Source of the DNA: Serripes groenlandicus
Lineage: Eukaryota > Mollusca > Bivalvia > Cardiida > Cardiidae
Length of the DNA: 64,000 nt
NCBI GenBank assembly: GCA_031761405.1
Contig: JASEVX010000005.1
Span: 33,980,869-34,044,868 of the forward strand
Direction of reading: 5' to 3'
The notes beneath the pieces were generated by a model, which was not told where the DNA came from, did not search any database, and was given only the letters and a program-made list of their open reading frames with translations. Shown here in pieces: positions 54,570 through 64,000 of the stretch; the stretch's first letter is position 1, and each line of letters starts with the position of its first letter. The position numbers and the translations under genes are program-made.

Positions 54570-56265
54570 GTCTCACTTCATTGAGCACGACCATCTTATA
54601 ACATATCAGTTCGATTTTGACCACTATAGCAGTAAGCAGTTATCTCATGAGATTTTTCCAATTTCAAGAAGGGCTAAAAGTACCAACCATATGGTATATG
54701 CGATTATTGTAGAACATGATTTTACTGCGCACAATTACACGCTGATTGGTTCCGCTAATTAGTCACAGACGCATGCGTGAAGCCTCTGATAAAAATAACA
54801 CACTGGGTCAGAATACATGTATTTCAAGGTTGACCTTTATCTGCATTTGACAAAAAAACGCTACAGTGGGTTTTTCCGGAGCACGACTTGTTTTATACTT
54901 CTTCCTGGTTTGAATGTCTGTATTTCTAGAAGGACCTAATTAGATATTAATGTACAACGTAGCCAGACCCATTTGGAATAAAGCGATCCAACGGGTTCCG
55001 AAGATATGTTTATTTGTGTGTATATATAACAATTTATGCCACGGGAAAACATACCTTCATGAATTTGCGAATAATCAGATAAGTCTGCCCTTCCTAGCAG
55101 TCCGATCCGAATCGTCCGTGTTGGCTAACTAGTCGAACACGCAAATACAAGTAGGTTATCTCGTCGCAATGATAACCTCGTTATCGCTTTGATTTCCCAT
55201 ACTTTGGTACATGTAGATACATATTTGTTTACCTTTGAGATAGAGTTTCTTGGTGTAATGTGGTCTGTACTCTCCATCAGCCATTAAATGTAGTACTTTT
55301 AACACTATTTCGAACTTGTTTTACATTAGTATCTTACACAAACAAAATGACAAAGAGAATGAAATCACATCAAACACAAACATACTAGTACATTATTGTG
55401 GTCTCCCTTTCCTTTATATTGATTCAACACAAGCATTTATTAGCTTTTTCAATATGTATTAACGCCTATTTGAATGAAAATAGTTTCGTTTCGTTTTTAC
55501 TGTCAGCATGATGTAAACCATGTTTGACTATTCATTCAGACTGGCTATGCAATATCCTACCTTATAATTGTTTAACTAACTAATGACAGAAACTTCTAAT
55601 TCTATTAAAAGCATTGAATGAGTCATGAAATATTGTAAACTTCCATCGCAACCATCCTGATGAAGCCGAAAGAACTTAACGTGAAATATCTTAAGTGACA
55701 TTCATAGTTCGATGTTAGAGTTAAGTTGTATAAACATTCATTATGAGTATCTTTCTAAACCATTGAAGAATAACTTTTGTCAGGTTTGTATATTTTAGCA
55801 AATAATTATTTAAGAATATTGCATGCATTCGAATGAGAAGTCCTTTTTTATCTATTCATATATTGCAAATAAAGACGGCATGGGCTTTCATTAATTCGAC
55901 GAACTGCCTTAATATTTCGAATCACTTCTATTGAAATGTGCAAATTACTATTTGACAAAGACAAGCCAATTGAGATATGACCATTATGACGTATTCAATT
56001 TAAAATCCTCTGATTTATGTTGAAACGGTTTACGATATTTTTTTGAGTTATTTAATTTCTTTCAAAGGACTACACGTATAGTACAATATCCTCAATCTTC
56101 ACATAGATTATTCAGTTAAAACAGAAATAATACAGAATACAGCATATTGAGTGACCTGTACATTGTGATGTGCAAGCGTTGGTTATATTTGTATTTGTTT
56201 ATATACACCTGGTTATCAAGTAGTCAGTATATTTTAGATGAAGATTGATTTAGAATAGTTCATTA
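54570..56265. other. Intergenic stretch, no feature seen
   Basis: AT-rich, with only short motif-free ORFs. Confidence 0.4.
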
Positions 56266-56267
56266 TT

Positions 56268-56562
56268 TGTCGTAGCTCAGTCGGTAACGACGCGGGCTGT
56301 CAATCCAGGGGTTGTGAGTTCGAATCCCGGCTCGGCCAACTTTCTTTCCGACGTTTGACAACAGTCATTGCGACATGCGTCATTCGTCTTCCACCAATGG
56401 GCTATCAGACTATGTGGAAAAGCAGCCAGTTGCTTGGGAAGATTGTTGTGTGGAGTACTGGTGTGAGAAAACCAGGAAACATATGAGTAGGTGAACTGGC
56501 CGCCGTGATATGACTGAGAAATTGTTAAAAACGGCGTTAAACCCCAATCAATCAATCAATCA
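56268..56562 (+). mobile_element. Complete tRNA-derived SINE
   Basis: The head GTCGTAGCTCAGTCGGTAAC GACGCGGGCTGTCAATCCAG has a clear A box, an anticodon-loop-like CTGTCAA (GTC, Asp-like) and a B box GAGTTCGAATCCC. The acceptor stem is not well paired, which argues against a functional tRNA. The body contains ATGTGGAAAAGCAGCCAGTT and GTGTGAGAAAACCAGGAAAC; the tail is GGCCGCCGTGATATGACTG, AAAACGGCGTTAAAC and CCCAATCAATCAATCAATCA. The antisense 92-codon ORF is a shadow. Confidence 0.88.
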
Positions 56563-56720
56563 TTATTTGTCATATGAAGATTTCTAATTGTTACGTATAT
56601 AGGTAGTTTATATAAAACAAAATACCTAGAAGCCTAGATATCACAATGCATTTATGTGTTTACTTATTGTAATCAATTATTATGGAAATAGAACGATTCA
56701 TTGGGGTTAAACAACATCGG

Positions 56721-56880
56721 AAGACAGTGGTGTAGTGGTAGAGCATCGGCTTCTCGTATACCAAAGGTCCTAGGTTCAAATCCCGTGATAAGCGGGTTAT
56801 CCCCTTCGGATATTTCTACGAAAATGTTGCGAGTTCTGGTAATGTCTCCAGGAATCAGACATGTATAAAGCTTGACTAAT
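56721..56880 (+). mobile_element. Second tRNA-headed SINE, different family
   Basis: GTGGTGTAGTGGTAGAGCAT (A box) and CCTAGGTTCAAATCCCGTG (B box) form a tRNA-like head of about 70 bp. The body CCTTCGGATATTTCTACGAA .. GTCTCCAGGAATCAGACATG differs from the 56.3-kb SINE and no (AATC)n tail is seen. The 3' limit is uncertain. Confidence 0.6.
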
Positions 56881-57055
56881 ATAAGCTTACATCTTATTTC
56901 GCAATCGACGTAAACTAAATAAGTTTAAACTAACATCATCGGAATTGAAACTCAAAGAAAAATTTAAGAGAATAAAATACCGCTTATATAAAGTGTTTCA
57001 ATGTTAATATTGTAAAATAATGTAACGGCAATCTTTTTGCTCTTCTAGACAATCC

Positions 57056-57525
57056 AAAACTTTCCCACCGACCAAACATACTTCATGTGTTTGAGTTCTT
57101 TAATACACACTCCAAGACTTTACCACCGATCACACATACGTCATGTGTTTGAGTTCTTTAATACACACTCCAAGACTTTACCACCGATCACACATACGTC
57201 ATGTGTTTGAGTTCTTTAATACACACTCCAAGACTTTACCACCGATCACACATACTTCATGTGTTTGAGTTCTTTAATATACACTCCAAGACTTTACCAC
57301 TGATCACACATACTTCATGTGTTTGAGTTCTTTAATATACACTCCAAGACTTTACCACTGATCACACATACTTCATGTGTTTGAGTTCTTTAATACACAC
57401 TCCAAGACTTTACCACTGATCACACATACTTCATGTGTTTGAGTTCTTTAATACACACTCCAAGACTTTACCACCGATCACACATACTTCATGTGTTTGA
57501 GTTCTTTAATACACACTCCAAGACA
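57056..57525 (+). repeat. 58-bp tandem array, about 8 units
   Basis: CAAGACTTTACCACCGATCA + CACATACTTCATGTGTTTGA + GTTCTTTAATACACACTC repeats every 58 bp (starts at 57,113 and 57,171) with very few differences, so it is young. Each unit has the hairpin ACACAT-ACTTC-ATGTGT. The array is flanked by inverted GCTCTTC (57,039) and GAAGAGC (57,532). It has no spacers and is not a CRISPR. Confidence 0.95.
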
Positions 57526-57529
57526 ATGT

Positions 57530-58002
57530 GTGAAGAGCGGCGAGTAAACATGTTATATTTTCTTTCACCCAACAGATCCCGACCTCGTTCAATGGCCTCG
57601 TTCCGAGACACCCTCACGCTTTCCGGTATTTTGACCTCCCATAATTGACTCTTTTTCAGACTTATCTGAAACGTGTCCTCCCTAATTTCACGATCATGAA
57701 AAATAGTGTTACGAACTGCATAGTGAATTCCGGATATTTCATTCTGAGCTGTGTTGACATCAGTAACAAGCACGGCGTGCCAAAGTAAATAATATTTCAG
57801 GTAGACCATCATGCCTCTATGTACTTCCTCCCAGCGCCATATTGGTCTTTGCTCCTTTTTACCTGTCCATTCGTCATCTTCATCTTGTTTTTCGCAGGGC
57901 GCCATGATGGCCGGATTTGCATCGTAAACTAACGGGTCGTCATCAAATGTTCTGTTTTTCCTATCTGTTTGCCTTCGTTGTTTTAAATTTGCATGTGTCA
58001 TA
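57530..58002 (-). CDS. Candidate internal exon, possible degenerate polycystin-like membrane protein
   Basis: The minus-strand frame opens just after a good acceptor (TTACTATCTTCTTTAG, AG at 58,004-58,003) and runs about 155 codons without a stop before entering the 58-bp array. The N-terminal third is hydrophilic and acidic (FDDDPLVYDANPAIM, KQDEDDEWTGKKEQ). Then RPIWRWEEVHRGMMVYLKYY LLWHAVLV could be a membrane segment, followed by YAVRNTIF, KKSQLWEV and ERGRDLLGE. The order of amphipathic EV..MVYL helix, RN.I, F.I....LWE and LLG loosely recalls the first transmembrane helix and the start of the extracellular domain of polycystin-type proteins. This resemblance is by eye only. Donor candidates are GG|GTGAAA at 57,568 or later GT sites. 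The codon mix and lack of stops make it the most coding-like non-transposon segment in the window. Confidence 0.4.
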
Positions 58003-59786
58003 CTAAAGAAGATAGTAAGATATTTGAATTCCTTAAACTAATTGTTTGATGTCTTTTACAGTAAATATAATTATGTATGAATAGGCGTTCTTCAATGGTG
58101 AAAACCTAAATAAATCCACTTTTCAGTCAGATATTTGAAGTTCATTGATATAGGCACTGAAGCTCGTGTTTCTTGCGTTTATACAATAGGAAACTGACAT
58201 ATATCAATGTCATATAATTGCGTGTATATCCAAAGAATAGTTCGCACAAAGATATATACGGAGACACACTGTTGCATCCACTTAATACACAGTTTATTAA
58301 CAATCCCACTTTACGTCCCGTTTATAAATTTCAAGTCTAGATTGGTTAAATCACATTTGACTGTGTTGCATGTAGATTCGACCTAAAGTGCACGTTTAAA
58401 AAAACCTTCATCCACAACGTTGTCATAAATCGTCCAAATATAGTGTAACTTTATCTAATAGAAATAGATAACACGAGCATGTCGAAAGAAGATTTCAAGT
58501 ATTTATCTTAAACCTACTTCCTCGTATAGTAAAGGACCGTTTGCTTTGTAAACATCATCTGGAAAATCATGCAAAAATCCGGAAAATAAAACATATATCT
58601 TCTATTCATTATTGAAAATAATTCCATTCTCAAATAGTCGTCTGTTACTGATGCGTCAATGTCGTTGGTTATCAAGGACAACTTGTGGTATAGAGATAAG
58701 TAGTACTGTATTGATTGTGCAATTACTTCCTGTTACAATTATAAATAAATCTACCATATTTCTCAACACAAAATATTGATCCTGAACTCAAATACATGTA
58801 ACACTATTATTAAGTATAGATTACGGATTGTTTTCAAACATACACTGTTTCCAATCATATTTATCACCATTTGGGTTAATTTAAAAATGGAAATACAACT
58901 CAAAATAAAATAATTGTATAAAGCAAGAGTTCCATAGGCAGTACAAAATGCATACACAATGTTTGATTATGAACAATATGACTGCAGTATATCAACTCAT
59001 GTAGGTAATAACCTATTATAGATACATCTTTGAACAAAGATCTGGATCTGGATCAGACCTGCCTTTAATGGACACTAAAATCAAATAATTATTCGCGAAA
59101 ACCCAGCACGTTTTAGTGCTTTCCCATGAAAACAGACTTCGATTCGCTTTATTGTCGTGCAATGTTTATTACAAAAGTGCACGGCTTGTTATAATTATGG
59201 TGACCATAGTTTTGAATAATTCTACAATACTCCAAATACTAAATTGTAATTCGTATACTCGTAAAATTAGGCAATGAGGTGCATATTTATTAAGAGATTT
59301 GCTGTAAGAAATGCCCGTCCATACTGTTAAAGTTATTAATCGAAAAAACAATAATACAAGTATTACATATATTGAATATACATGTCGGTGTATGTATACA
59401 ATTCAGAAATTTATCAAATATTATCAACATCATTATATAATTCACATTGCATTGAGATTTTTATTAAGTGAATAGATTATTTTCCCCTCGAAATAGCTTG
59501 ACTGCGTCACGAGAAAACACATTTTAACAAACAGGCGACAAGGATTCGGACTAAAACGTGTAGTGGCATATTTTCATTAAATTCACGAACATTTCTGAGC
59601 AAATAATTCGCAATGAACGCGCACGTGGAATGCTCTAACAGCCTGAAACGTAATTACTGGAAGTGTTGATGAACGTTTGTCGGCATGTCTGTCAATAAGC
59701 GCCGTGTTCTTAATGTACACATGTCTCTGATATCAATAGTTGGTTTTCCTGGTGTTGCTTTTGAATATGTGTACACGTGTAAGTTA
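58003..59786. other. Intergenic or intronic stretch, no feature seen
   Basis: A T2-like fragment (AATAGTCGTCTGTTACTGATGC, about 58,635) is the only repeat trace. ORFs are short and AT-rich. Confidence 0.4.
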
Positions 59787-60000
59787 TTAACTCTTTAATC
59801 GCCACAGGCAATATTGAGGTTTTTGCAAACAATGCAGATTCAGGTGAGTCAGCTCGTAACGAGCTGTCTCACCTGAAATCAGCATTGTTTGCCTTGTAGT
59901 AACCAAAATAGTCCAAAACTTTCATAACTTGAGAAATGGATACACCCGATTTTGTACATGGAAGAGTCTACTTTAAACAACTCGGCGCTGAAAGAGTTAA
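59787..60000. mobile_element. T1 MITE, complete
   Basis: TTAACTCTTTAATCGCCACAG .. CAGGTGAGTCAGCTCGTAAC / GAGCTGTCTCACCTG .. CTCGGCGCTGAAAGAGTTAA, 214 bp with TTAA at each edge. Confidence 0.85.
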
Positions 60001-60585
60001 TATATAAGTTTGAATGTCTACGAATGCATTCACATTAAACATGCTAATCGAGCTATTGGTACACAATATAGTTAACATACTTGAACTAAAGGTTTGTTTG
60101 ATGAAAGCGTTGTTTGCTAGAGATAACATTGTGATGTAATTGTTGTAATCAGTTCGATACATATACAGCTTGCATAAACAAATAATTGTGAATTCAAAAC
60201 AAGAAATATAGATATACGATATAATGCGGCCAAGTTGTTTGAAAACTCAGTTGATCTTGTTTTACCATACCTGACACACACATATATATAGGTAATCCAA
60301 ACTAAGGGTGAAATATATATATACATATCTTTCAGACATATCCGGTCTCTTAAATGTCCTCAGTAATTAGGAATTATTTCCCCAAATAAGAATAATAATG
60401 TTTTAAGCTCAAAACATGAAACGATCATTTGAATGTATAGATTCAACAGACACCGTAGACAATGTGAGTACGTTTGAACAAAATGACTGATCTTCGTCGC
60501 ACCTTGCCATCAGCCAGTAATGCAAATCTGGCGATACGCATCGTGTGGGTGCCGGTATAAAAAAGAATAATGCCTTACCTTAAGA
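60001..60585. other. Intergenic stretch, no feature seen
   Basis: AT-rich, with only motif-free ORFs of 64-69 codons. Confidence 0.4.
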
Positions 60586-60758
60586 TGAGCCGTTCTACGA
60601 GGATACCAACATGTTCGACTCTGCGTAAAGAATCAACTCAGATCAGCAAAAGCATGCGGCGCAGGCTAATCCAGTAAGACACTATGTGTCGGCCCGGATT
60701 ATCTGGGTCGATACATTACGCAAAGTTCATAATGTTGGTTTTCTCGGGGAAAGGCTCA
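60586..60758. mobile_element. M1 MITE, internally deleted
   Basis: TGAGCCGTTCTACGAGGATACC and TTTTCTCGGGGAAAGGCTCA ends are present. The TTTTCTGTTTCAGGA centre is missing, giving 173 bp rather than about 250. Confidence 0.75.
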
Positions 60759-61500
60759 AATGATTTTTTGGTTACCAACAGCAAGATTAATATTTGGACA
60801 ATTGAAAGAATAACGAAACCTTTTAAATAAAGTAAAATACGTGGTTAATGTCCAGTTAGTAAATGTTTCTTTTTTTCCAACAACATTTACATTTCTTTTT
60901 GCATTACCTTTCATGTCCTTTGTGCCAGAAAATGTCCATCGATTCAATCCAGAGTCATAATAACATTAAAATAACCTCATGTCTGCAATGAGAATTGAAA
61001 TATAAATTGTGTGAAAGATTGTAATCGAGAACAGTCATAAACGGCAGACTCCAAATCGACTATTCAATTCATATTAAGTATGATTGAGTTGTTACAATCC
61101 AAATGGACGCTTGTTCTGTCGACAAACCATGGCGAATCAAGTGATCGTGAGGCTCGTTGCATCTGCGAGAAGTGAAGACCCAGGTGAGCCTGTGTATGTA
61201 TGCATAGTCTCACCAGAGTGTTCACTGTTCGCTCAGCAAGTGTAATAGACACAAATTAAATGTTGACTATAAGCTCTACCGCGATATGTATAGAATCATC
61301 CTTTGTGGTTCTTGTTACGGGGTGAAAAACTTCCCTATCGTGTGATGCGGCCTATACGTAATTCCTGGAAAGGATATAAAGGATGAAGTCACAGCGATTA
61401 GAAATGTGACGCGTCAGGCAAATTTGGCTCATTGTCTCCTCTTGTTGGCATCGCACAACCATGACATGAATGCATCGGGGCTACGTATCTAACATTAGGT
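60759..61500. other. Intergenic stretch around a possible first exon
   Basis: Apart from the candidate at 61,129-61,183 nothing is recognised. Confidence 0.35.
61129..61183 (+). CDS. Speculative first coding exon
   Basis: CAAACCATGG gives a good start context. The frame reads MANQVIVRLVASARSEDP and meets CCCAG|GTGAGC, a near-consensus donor, at 61,184. It is 55 nt, ending in phase 1. No upstream promoter element was recognised, and its phase does not join directly to the cysteine-rich candidate exon at 62,675, so intervening exons would be needed. Confidence 0.2.
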
Positions 61501-61504
61501 AAAG

Positions 61505-61556
61505 GGTAACTCTCATGTACATGTGGCATGTTGGCGGATAGTGAATAGTCTAGCCC
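61505..61556. repeat. Short direct repeat flanking M1 elements, copy A
   Basis: GTAACTCTCATGTACATGTG GCATGTTGGCGGATAGTGAA TAGTC matches 62,028-62,072. In the second location an M1 element starts right after it. Confidence 0.65.
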
Positions 61557-61634
61557 GATTTTTTTGAGTACTCTCGGCATCGCCTGGATTTTGTGGCGTA
61601 TTTGCTGACATCGTGTATCGACCTGTGTTCGATA

Positions 61635-61887
61635 TGAGCCGTTCCACGAGAAATCTAACATTATGGCCTCTGCGTATTTTATCGACCCGGATCAGCCTAA
61701 TCATGCCGTGCAGGCTTACCCGGGTAGACACTTTTCGCCTCCTGTGGATTTTCTGTTTCAAGAATCATTATTCTAATCCTCAATCACCCTGAGACGGAAT
61801 GTGTCGTCCGAATTTGCCTGCGCAGGATGATCTTGGTCGATACATTACGCAGAGGCCATAATGTTGGTTTTCTCATGGAACGGTTCA
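61635..61887. mobile_element. M1 MITE, complete
   Basis: TGAGCCGTTCCACGAGAAATC .. GGTTTTCTCATGGAACGGTTCA. Standard M1 interior (TTTTCGCCTCCTGTGGATTT, CTGAGACGGAATGTGTCGTC). Confidence 0.8.
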
Positions 61888-62027
61888 TTTTAGCTTCACA
61901 GTGCTTGTATATATATTGACCTTTTACCATCCATGGCTTTCAATTTTGTAATAGCCATGGATAGTTAATGAAAGTTAAAGTTTGTGATAAAATAAAGACT
62001 TTCTTAAGATGACTGACATTATGTCAG

Positions 62028-62072
62028 AGTAACATTCATGTACATGCGGTATGTTGGCGGATAGTGAACAGT
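62028..62072. repeat. Short direct repeat, copy B
   Basis: Counterpart of 61,505-61,556 (CATGTACATGCGGTATGTTGG CGGATAGTGAACAGTC). Confidence 0.65.
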
Positions 62073-62316
62073 CGTTCCACGAGAAAACAAACATTGTGGC
62101 CTCTGCGTAAATTATCGACCCGGATCTGCCTAAGCATGCAGCGCAGGCTAACCCGAACAGACACTCTTTCCCTCCTGTGGAATGTTTGTTTAAGGAATCA
62201 ATACTCTATACCTCTATTCTCCTAAGACGGAATGTGTCGGCCCGGACCGCTTATGCTGATCTGGGTTGACATATTACGCAGAAGCCATAATGTTGGTTTT
62301 CTCATGGAACGGCTTA
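62068..62316. mobile_element. M1 MITE, complete
   Basis: CAGTCGTTCCACGAGAAAACA .. GGTTTTCTCATGGAACGGCTTA. Closely similar to the 61.6-kb copy, consistent with a local duplication of element plus flank. Confidence 0.8.
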
Positions 62317-62673
62317 TATGTAGATGGCAATTGGTTTCACATGTCTTTTATCATACATTTTAATAGTCAGGTATGTTTGACATCATGAGAATGTCAAATG
62401 TCGATCAGTGTCTTCGCTGTGTAGATAGTATTCTTCTTGATCGAATACACTTTTATTTTGCGCCATGTCACACGACAATCAAATTTTGCGATTATTACAA
62501 TGACATATCTAGATCAGGATTCGTCCTGGCGCAGTGTATTGGGATCTTTCCTGTTCTCGATCGAGTAGTCCATGCAATATGGGAGCCTTTTATGTAACTA
62601 AATTCTCCGAAGTTCGGTTTTTATACGCGTTGCTCAAGTATGATCCTTATGGTTTCTTTCAACTCTATTTTCA
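62317..62673. other. Possible upstream intron or intergenic sequence
   Basis: A 74-codon plus-strand ORF (62,373-62,597) has no recognised motif. The stretch ends in a pyrimidine tract leading to the candidate exon. Confidence 0.3.
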
Positions 62674-62674
62674 G

Positions 62675-62848
62675 CAGTTTGCCGCCAGTCTAATACCTAG
62701 TAGGGACAGTACATGCTGTAACGGTACACTCGGGTTTGCCGGAAATCGCCGATTTATGCCGTGTTCGGAAATGCGATGCTGTAACCAAAGCGAAACCGTG
62801 GCCTTAGAGAGGGTCAACCAGGCAGTTGGCTTCTGCTTCAGATGCGTG
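62675..62848 (+). CDS. Candidate cysteine-rich exon, unknown protein
   Basis: GGTTTCTTTCAACTCTATTTTCAG is a strong acceptor (AG at 62,673-62,674), and GTG|GTAAAG at 62,849 is an acceptable donor. The enclosed 174 nt are exactly 58 codons, open in the frame beginning CAG TTT GCC, with about half G+C against an AT-rich background. The peptide includes DSTCCNGTLGFAGNRRFMPC, SEMRCCNQSET and VGFCFRC: seven cysteines in under 40 residues, including two CC pairs, as in secreted or disulfide-bonded domains. I do not recognise the family. An antisense ORF of 70 codons overlaps but lacks these signals. Confidence 0.4.
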
Positions 62849-62849
62849 G

Positions 62850-63143
62850 TAAAGTATTTATGATGTGCTTTTACAAAACCCAATAATATGGTATGTGTAA
62901 GTTAACGTAGTTCAAGATCGCTATGCGCATAAGCACAGCTAGATCTGACTACACAATTCGAGAGTTAGTCACACACAGTTTCAAGAAAGATCGCATGGAA
63001 GTGCGTGCGAGCAGGTCTGTGTCTTCATGTGTTATACGTTAGGATTGCTATTTTAGAGCACGGTTTCTTCTTGTAAATATTGTTTACACACATTCTAATT
63101 TTATATTCGTCTTACATAATCATTTTTTAAAAAATATATACGG
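62850..63143. other. Sequence after the candidate exon, no feature seen
   Basis: No further exon-like ORF was recognised. Confidence 0.35.
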
Positions 63144-63244
63144 AATATTACGTTGCGGGAGATATAAAATGGTTCGTATTGCACTACAAGAAGCGTGGAA
63201 AAATCGATACGAACACATTTATCACTCCCGCAACGCAATATTCC
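63144..63244. repeat. Imperfect foldback, about 35-bp arms
   Basis: GGAATATTACGTTGCGGGAG .. TTCGTAT and ATACGAAC .. CTCCCGCAACGCAATATTCC pair around a loop of about 30 bases. Only copy seen. Confidence 0.6.
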
Positions 63245-63850
63245 TTTTATTATATACCTACGATCTATGAAGAGCGAAAAAACTAACAAATATACAGATT
63301 GTCTGCATATTTTACTACGTAGCGCAGATTCAAAACAGGTACCTCACTGAAAGTAGTCCGCGCACTGTCTGACGTCACAATCTTGTATTTTCACCGGTTG
63401 ATGATACGGAATTTGAATCCGTCGTGTCTGAACTGCGCAAGTCAATTTGCATGTATTTCCACCGGAAAATGTACAGCCATATAATAAATAACTTTATTAG
63501 CCACGTGCATAGCTATGTGAAGTTCGTGGATATCCTCCCTAATACCTTACAATGTATTATATTATGTTTTAGTAAATCTATGTTAGTATATAAGGTTTAT
63601 AATATAATAACATAATCATAATGTATTTTTACCGGTATAAGCCTTTATCATCAATTAATATTAGACACTGTTGGCGAAATTATAAATTCATTTCTGTTTA
63701 GTCAGTGGATACTTGATAAGCGATCAGTCGGGCTGATAAAACTGAACTATTGTTGATAATGGCGTGAGCGTTCCATGTAAAATACGTAGTGTAAATAGCA
63801 ATTATTGCATCGTGAGTGAAACATTTGTCATGTTCGTAACAAGACACATT
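63245..63850. other. Intergenic stretch, no feature seen
   Basis: AT-rich, ORFs of about 60 codons without motifs. Confidence 0.4.
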
Positions 63851-64000
63851 TGAGCAGTCCCGCGAGAAAACCAACATGGTAACCTCTGCTTAAAGTATCG
63901 ACCCGGATCCGCCTAAGTATGCCAAGCAGGCTAACCCGGACATATCATTTTCGCCTCCTGTGGATTTTCTGTTTCAGGAATCATTATTCTATTCCTCTAT
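63851..64000. mobile_element. M1 MITE, cut by the window end
   Basis: TGAGCAGTCCCGCGAGAAAACC begins the element. The interior TTTTCGCCTCCTGTGGATTT and TTTCAGGAATCATTATTCTA runs to the last base. Confidence 0.85.

Noticed and set aside
56268..56338. Functional tRNA-Asp gene
   Set aside because: The A box, B box and GTC anticodon-like loop are present, but the acceptor stem does not pair well and the sequence continues into a SINE body and (AATC)n tail.

Overview
This 64 kb window is AT-rich (about one-third G+C by eye) eukaryotic DNA with no bacterial or phage gene organisation: no operons, no long host ORFs, and almost all long ORFs lie inside repeats. The repeat types suggest a bivalve mollusc, probably a heterodont clam or mussel relative: tRNA-headed SINEs whose tail reads GCCGTGATATGACTG..AACGGCGTTAAAC followed by (AATC)n, short inverted-repeat elements beginning TGAGCCGTCCCGCGAGAAAAC, and a foldback with GACCGACCGAC arms. 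The taxonomic call rests on pattern memory, not on a search.

Left part (1-25.4 kb): mostly unique-looking intergenic DNA scattered with miniature inverted-repeat elements. I name these families here only for reference. T1 and T2 are TTAA-bounded, piggyBac-like MITEs. M1 has TGAGCC termini. M2 has CTTGG..CCAAG termini. M3 has CTGAACTCCAGAT termini. There are also several SINEs, a diverged 3' fragment of a non-LTR retrotransposon (about 7.98-9.19 kb, minus strand) and several near-perfect foldbacks.

Middle (25.4-33.2 kb): a 72-bp satellite array of about 25 units (25.44-27.23 kb), then a dense field of T2 and M1 elements and a 300-bp foldback at 30.9-31.2 kb.

33.2-50.4 kb is the most structured region. 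It is a direct segmental duplication: copy 1 is 33,201-44,217 and copy 2 is 44,627-50,387. Each copy carries a 33-bp satellite array. In copy 1 the array is split by a 4.1-kb non-LTR retrotransposon (35,246-39,375) that still shows endonuclease, reverse transcriptase and C-terminal zinc-knuckle motifs in a single reading frame, broken only by in-frame stop codons. Copy 2 lacks this insertion but has gained two T1 MITEs, one near each end of an inverted-repeat element that both copies share. The order of events can therefore be read in part.

Right part (50.4-64 kb): clusters of AGAGATATCTCT palindromes, a 30-bp minisatellite, SINEs, a 58-bp array, M1 and T1 MITEs, and the only candidate host exons. 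These are a 434-nt-or-longer ORF at 57.5-58.0 kb (minus), a 58-codon cysteine-rich ORF bounded by good splice signals at 62,675-62,848 (plus), a possible first exon at 61,129-61,183 (plus), and an ORF at 50,412-50,547 (minus). None has a confident family assignment. Overall this is gene-poor, repeat-dominated intergenic or intronic sequence. I found no convincing new functional system; the duplication with differential insertions and the dyad-containing satellites are the best leads.
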